Shown here piece after piece: positions 58,481 through 64,000 of a stretch of DNA of 64,000 bases. The notes beneath the pieces were generated by a model. That model saw nothing but the letters and a program-made list of their open reading frames with translations. It was not told the DNA's origin and did no database searches. The stretch's first letter is position 1, and every line of letters begins with the position of its first letter. Both the position numbers and the translations under genes were made by a program. The stretch comes from Anarhynchus alexandrinus (taxonomy: Eukaryota > Chordata > Aves > Charadriiformes > Charadriidae), in contig VUYV01000327.1 in assembly GCA_008711295.1 (NCBI GenBank), forward strand, positions 254,428-318,427. The letters are read 5' to 3'.

Positions 58481-59935
58481 CAGACAGTTGCGAAGGGATG
58501 TATCAATGAGAAAACTGACTGCCAGCAAACATAAAGGAGAGAAAGAGAAGAATTTTGAAATACACCAAAAGCAAACACGACCAGAGCTGTGGGAAGGCGA
58601 GTCCACGGGGACGCTCAAGCGCGAAGGCAGGCAGCAAAGGCAGATGCCCCAACGCACCAGGTGAAAACAAGAGCAAAGCCAGGAGGGACAAGCAGACGTG
58701 GCGGTTCCAGGCTGGGGACCAGCAGTGACCAGGGGATGCCGAGAGCCACGGAACCCCCTGAGACCCCTCGCTGGCAGCATCGCACCACCCCGGGGGCAGC
58801 TGCTCACCCTGTCCCATCCAGGAGCGGGGAACGCGCGGTGTGGGGGCCACGTTAGCAACTTTAGAGTTGTTTCCTGAGAGCAGCATCATCCCCAAGACAA
58901 CTATTTGCTCTCAGGGAGCTCCTTGGTGCCGTCAGCAGAGCCCCTACAGACCTGCGGGGCGACGACAGCCCCAGGACCAACAGCTCTCCTCTCCCCTTCC
59001 AATGCTTTTTGCAAGGACGATGCAGTGTGAGGATGGGGAATGATTTCATAGCATCCCACGGGGCTCGGGTGGAAAGGAGCTCAGGGATCTCGGTCCAACC
59101 CCATCCCCACCACGAGACCAGGGCTTTGCCTAGCTGGACCTGGGGGAATTCCAGGGATGGAGATGCCCCAGCACCTCGGGGAACCCGCTGCAAAGCGCTG
59201 CAGAGATTTCCAGCTGCTCGGCAAACCCTTCCCAGACCAGCAGGATGCCCAAAGCACGTGGTCCAGGTGCTGTTTGCAGAGAGGCCACGGTGGCTCGACA
59301 AGTACCCCTGCAGGATCCATCCCATCCGCCCCCCGGGCACGATCACCAAACCCCAGCAGAAGAAACAACCCGTCAGCTCTGCAAAAGCCGCGGCAGTCGC
59401 CCAGACGACTCAGCCAACATCTTGGCAGGAGTCAAACCAGAGAGATGCCCGGGGCGTTAGCTGAGCAGCCGGGATGTAGGACAACACGGTGAGAGCATCG
59501 GGGAGGGCGGATCCTGTGCCGAGAGCTTTCCAGGCCAAAAAGCAGCCCCACGTTGCACCGTTACGTCTTCGCTCTGCACCTCGGGTGCATCTCGCGTCCT
59601 TGCTCTGCATCCTTCTGCGTGGCCGCTGCCGGCCCCGGCCAGCACAGACGCCGCGCCGCAGGACGGGCGAGCACAACCCATCAGAAGTGCCCTACGGGCA
59701 GCGGCGGAGGTGGGGAAGGACAGACCGCCGCCACCGTGCTCCTGCAGCGCGGAAGGTCCCTGTTTCACTGTCTTTTCTCACCGTGGGTAAAAGCCTCTTG
59801 CACGTCTAGCAGCAATGCCCAGCTCTTCCAGAGCACGTCCGTGCAAGGAGGAGGTATCGCTCTCCTCCGGTGGTTGGCAGGGAAACTGAGGCAGGGAGCC
59901 CTCCCCACCATCTGCCCCAGGAGAGGCCGGGGAAA
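58481..59935. other. Intron 1 sequence, no gene seen
   Basis: GC-rich. The piece near 59046-59110 (TAGCATCCCACGGGGCTCGG...) may be a decayed CR1 3' end but is too short to assign. Confidence 0.4.
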
Positions 59936-60229
59936 TTATAGAATCATAGAATGGTTTAGGTTGGAAGAGACATTGAAGATCATCGAGGTCCAACCCCCCT
60001 GCCATAGGCAGGGACACCTCCCACCAGACCAGGCTGCCCAAGGCCACGTCCAGCCTGGCCTTGAACACCTCCAGGGATGGGGCCTCAACAACCTCTCTGG
60101 GCAACCTGTGCCAGTGCCTCACCACCCTCAAAGTGAAAAACTTCTTCCTAATGTTCAATCTAAACCTGCCCTCTTCCAGTTTGAAGCCATTCCCCCTCGG
60201 CCTATCGCTAACGCTCCAGCAGGTCCATG
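59936..60229 (-). mobile_element. Young CR1 with an internal deletion
   Basis: Same family as 1804-2350. After CCTATC (60201-60206) it jumps, through four bases GCTA, to ACGCTCCAGCAGGTCCATG (60211-60229). Compared with the 1.8-kb copy about 186 bp are missing. Confidence 0.93.
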
Positions 60230-63200
60230 CTCAGTGAGGATGGAGCCCCTTGTCCCCTTTGCAGTGCGCGGTTTCGCCTCGGCACCGATCAGCACCCCCG
60301 GACCCTCCCAGCACGTGACACTGAAGTGGCACCATGGCGGTTGGCGCTGCCCGTGCGAGGGCAGCGACGCGCAGCCGGCGGCAAACTCGCCCACGGGCAC
60401 CCGCGGACCCTGCGGGGATGATGTGCCCTCGGCGCCCGCGGTGGCTGCACCCTCGCCCCGCCGCCCCAGACCCCCAGTGCTCTTCGCGGGGACCGTGGGA
60501 GGACGCACCGCCTGCGTCCCTGCTCCCTCCCCAGGTGCAAAACCACCCGGCCACGAGGAGAGCTGCCCTGCGTCCTCCGAGCGCCGAAGGATACGCAGAC
60601 AAACACCTACAGCTTTGCGGTGTTGAGGGCTTTGCTGCCCGGACCTCATAAATGTACCACACTTCCCAAATTTAGTGTCCAGGGTGACCGAGGCGCTACC
60701 TGACAGCCTCCTCAGCCTTGACATGGGAAATCAGGCGAAAAGCCTTTTGCAGGGAATGCACCATCCCCCAAATTCCCTACTCAGCATGAAGCAGCCTTTA
60801 TAAATCAATGTCTGCAGGAGGAAAACACGTGAGGGAGCAGCAAGTTCATCCCCCTCTTGCCGCTGCACTCCTGATGATCCCTGAATCCCACAAGTGTGAT
60901 GAGAAGGGATCTCTGGAGGGCTCAAGTCCCATCTCCTGCTCAGGGAGGAACTCTGACCTACGGGATGTGCTTGAGCACCCGGGGAGCACTAAAAGAAGAG
61001 GGCTCTGCTCTTCTCCCCCATCCCACCACTGTGCTCGGTCCTCTGCCATCGCAGCACCCCTCTCCTCGCCCACCTGGAAAGCTCTTTCAGGAGACACAGC
61101 CCCCTGAGAGCATCCCGGCAGGTCTTGCTGCCACCACACAAGAGCCTGGGCCAGCCAGCGGCCACCGCGGCCGAGCCATGGGAAGCCACCAGCACCACCA
61201 ACTACCACCACTGTCAGTGATGCTGGAGCAGATGGGCTGCCGGCTCTGGGATGCACAGGGCATTTACGGTGGGCGACACATCTCAGCGGGCACGTGTGTA
61301 GCTTGGGCTGAGGGTGGCCACGCAGATGTCCTCAGGACCAGACTTGTCTGCCGAGGCAGAGCCCGAGCCCGCCCGCACAGCTTTGCACGTGGCCAGTGCG
61401 GCTCCTCCAGAGCACCCGGGGACCACGGCGCACCCCGGCAAGCTTAATGAGCTACCGGGGCCATGAAGAGAGCCCAGAGGCTGCGATGCCACCGCAGCCC
61501 AGACGTGACCCTCTGGCCGCCTCTCCCCAGGGTCGGATGCTTTCAAGCAAAGGGGCGAGCACTGCCCGGGGCTCGGCAGCATCACCGCTCCTCCGAACCG
61601 GGAAGCCGGTGCAAATCCAGTTGGTTTGATCTCGGTGGATGCAGAGCCTGCCGGCGGGAGAGGTGTCCGACCTCTCTCACCATCCACGGGGCAGCGAGGC
61701 TGATGCAGCAGGAGCAACAGTCCCGTGGGAGATAGGGCTGCCCCCACAGGCAGCCCCGCAGGGCACCAGGGCTCTTCCCATCCCGCTGGAAACCCTCCCC
61801 TGCAAACACCGCTGGGCTCCGCTGGCTTCAGTAAGTCCCTCCTGGCTTCAGTAAGTCCCTCTTGCCTTCAGTAAGTCCCTCTTGCCGTAACACATAACCT
61901 GGCTGCTCACCGAGAGCGCCTGCAGCACCAACGCTGCCCTCCGAGCCACTCGTCCCAAATGCACGAGGCAAATCTCCCCAAACCCCACATCCCGACGGGC
62001 AGCGAAGGGGGAGACCGGCCCGCACCGCACCCCAGCAGCCCGGGCAGTGGAAAACATCTCCTTGGAGTGAAAAATACCTCCTCGGTTTACAGGAGGTACC
62101 TCTCCCCCCACCCCGCGGAGGATGCAGCACTCCTCCGCGTCGCCTGATTTATCCAGCCCGGAGAGCAGAGGCGCCGGGGCCGGCTGCGTCGGCACGGCCG
62201 CCCCCGGCAGAGACGGCGGCGGGATGCACAGGGCTGCCGGCCCCATCCGTCCGCTCACACTGCCGGCGATGTATAGGTGAACAAAAACCCGATGTATAGG
62301 TGAACAAAAATCCCGTTGGCTGAACCTTTGTTTACTCCACCTCGGAGAAAATAATTAACTCTTGACGCAGTGCTGACTCACAGGACGTGGATTTAAAGAA
62401 CTCGGTCAAAACATCCCTAAAGCTGCCCCGCTCCAAGAACGGGCAAAAATTAATTATAATATTCCCTGCATCACGCCAGGGCAGGGCTGAGCCCGGTCTC
62501 GCCGGTCCCGCACACCCCCTCGTCCCCGTGCCACGATGTCCCCAGGCTGGGAGCGATCCCCAGCCAGAGTCCGCAAGGAGCAAAGGGAGCACCGGGGAGA
62601 CCGGGAAAGAAACCACGGAGGGATAGGAGAGACGGGGGACGGGAGGGAGCATCCCTGCAGGGACCAGCCGTGCCAGCCGGGGAGGTGGCAGCTGCTGACA
62701 CCCAGCTGGTTTCCACCACGGAGGAGCTGGGCAAGCGTGAACCAAGACGATATCGCTGATAACTTTTTTTCCTTCAGACACCACGCGTTTGCCGATGGGG
62801 TCACTCCTGTGAAAAAGCCCCCGAAAGCGAAATGTTGCGTGGCGGAGGCACAGGTGACAGGAGGAGGCGCCCAAACGGCTCAGACAAACGCGCGGGTCCT
62901 CTAAGGTGGCACCTGGGATGGGGCAGAACAGGCGGTGACGTGCCCGGGAGCAGAGCCCTGACGGCATTCGCTACAGGGATGGCACGGGGTTTGCCAACGC
63001 TCATTCAGCGCTTGGGGGGCAGTGCCTGCTTTGGCCGCCCCCGTGAAAAAACAAAACCAAAACAAAACTAAATGCATGACTAAATGGCTTCGACCCCTTT
63101 TTGCTGCTGGGGAGGGGGCAGCGAAGCCCGCTGGGTGCTGACACCCCCCCAGCCCGAGGACAGAGGGGAACCCCCCCCCCCCCAGCCCTGCGGCGGTGGC

Positions 63201-63638
63201 TGTCTGCAGCGGGGCCGGTTGTCACGGCCGTGGCAGCGGGTGTCCAACCGCCAGGACAGGCGAACAAAGGGCAGTTCACGGCTCCATCGATCCGGAGGTC
63301 AGACGGGTGAAGCGCGAACATCTGGTCCAACCCTCTGCCCAGCGCCGGCCGAAGGACTTCCCCGGGTTTATTTAGACAAGGGCGAGCCTTTCAGAAGGAA
63401 GCATCCAATATTCCTTTTAAATTTCCCATGACGGAAAGCCCTCCCCAGCCCCGGTGTGTGCCCGTGGGGAGGGACCTTGAGCAGCACAGGGTAAGCGCCT
63501 GCCGATGCCACAGTGGCCACGACGCGTGCAGCTGGGAGATGCCCACGTGCAAGCAGGGTAACCCCGATCAGCACTTGTGTCCAGGCACCTTTGCATTTAT
63601 TAGAGTATCCCTTGAAACCAAACTTGCACATGATGTGT
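60230..63638. other. Intron 1 sequence with short tandem repeats
   Basis: GC-rich, CpG-rich in places (60330-60560, 62150-62270). An 18-bp repeat (GGCTTCAGTAAGTCCCTC, three copies) lies at 61829-61884. A 23-bp repeat (GATGTATAGGTGAACAAAAA, two copies) lies at 62268-62314. A C-run lies at about 63171-63183. No gene recognised. Confidence 0.45.
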
Positions 63639-63689
63639 CATAGAATCATAGAATCATAGAATGGTTTAGGTTGGAAAGGACCTTGAAGA
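63639..63689 (-). mobile_element. CR1 3' end cut by terminal gap
   Basis: Three ATCATAGA units and GGTTTAGGTTGGAAAGGACC, then N. First young family. Confidence 0.95.
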
Positions 63690-64000
63690 NNNNNNNNNNN
63701 NNNNNNNNNNNNNNNNNNNNNNNNNNNNNNNNNNNNNNNNNNNNNNNNNNNNNNNNNNNNNNNNNNNNNNNNNNNNNNNNNNNNNNNNNNNNNNNNNNNN
63801 NNNNNNNNNNNNNNNNNNNNNNNNNNNNNNNNNNNNNNNNNNNNNNNNNNNNNNNNNNNNNNNNNNNNNNNNNNNNNNNNNNNNNNNNNNNNNNNNNNNN
63901 NNNNNNNNNNNNNNNNNNNNNNNNNNNNNNNNNNNNNNNNNNNNNNNNNNNNNNNNNNNNNNNNNNNNNNNNNNNNNNNNNNNNNNNNNNNNNNNNNNNN
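63690..64000. other. Assembly gap to window end (311 N)
   Basis: N-run; starts inside a CR1. Confidence 1.

Larger units (their letters stand above)
46167..64000 (-). other. EPHB2: EPHB2 intron 1 (partial)
   Basis: Sequence upstream of exon 2 on the coding strand. No signal-peptide exon or neighbouring gene was recognised. The call rests on the absence of exon 1 rather than on its location, so part of this could in principle lie upstream of the gene. Confidence 0.6.

Noticed and set aside
59553..60626. 357-codon plus-strand frame
   Set aside because: Its middle is the antisense of a CR1; no conserved domain or splice context.
61848..62258. Possible EPHB2 exon 1 (signal peptide) in CpG-rich DNA
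   Set aside because: The minus-strand frame has a Met but no convincing hydrophobic signal core followed by a donor in the right phase.
1..64000. tRNA, rRNA or bacterial-style features
   Set aside because: None recognised by eye; a covariance-model search would be needed to exclude small RNA genes fully.

Overview
The window is bird genomic DNA from a draft assembly. It is dominated by chicken repeat 1 (CR1) LINE fragments, most of them carrying the octamer-repeat 3' ends (ATTCTATG or ATTCTGTG) typical of avian CR1. It also has N-gaps and isolated single-N joins. Two families of young CR1 and several very old CR1 relics are present. The species cannot be named from the sequence; a neognath bird is an inference from the CR1 types.

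The only protein-coding gene I can support is EPHB2 (ephrin type-B receptor 2), on the minus strand. Two consecutive exons are present with correct splice sites. Exon 2 (46102-46166, 65 bp) encodes the start of the mature protein. Exon 3 (40868-41552, 685 bp) encodes the ligand-binding domain and the start of the cysteine-rich region. Exon 1 (signal peptide) must lie to the right and exon 4 onward to the left. I found neither, so 1-40867 reads as intron 3, 41553-46101 as the complete intron 2 (4549 bp), and 46167-64000 as part of intron 1.

Layout. 1-40867 (intron 3) holds the CR1 copies at about 1.8, 5.7, 9.7, 13.3, 18.5, 20.6, 22.5, 24.8, 26.9 and 28.1 kb, plus ancient CR1 relics at 3.7, 9.5/10.1, 21.7, 23.3 and 35.3 kb. 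It also holds a duplicated block around a single N at 7316, a Thr/Ser-periodic minisatellite (16.3-16.6 kb), a 20-bp/60-bp minisatellite (17.1-18.0 kb), a 51-bp minisatellite interrupted by a CR1 (24.4-25.1 kb), a (CCT)n run (26.4 kb) and a GGGGAA-type G-rich array with a gap (38.5-38.9 kb). 41553-46101 (intron 2) holds three CR1 fragments and a strongly CpG-rich patch at 44.86-45.12 kb. 46167-64000 (intron 1) holds more CR1, a 634-base gap lying within a CR1, and AT-rich stretches that may be conserved non-coding DNA.

No tRNA, rRNA, CRISPR array, operon or bacterial feature was seen. The many open reading frames outside the two exons are best explained by GC-rich intron sequence, tandem repeats without stops, or CR1 remnants.
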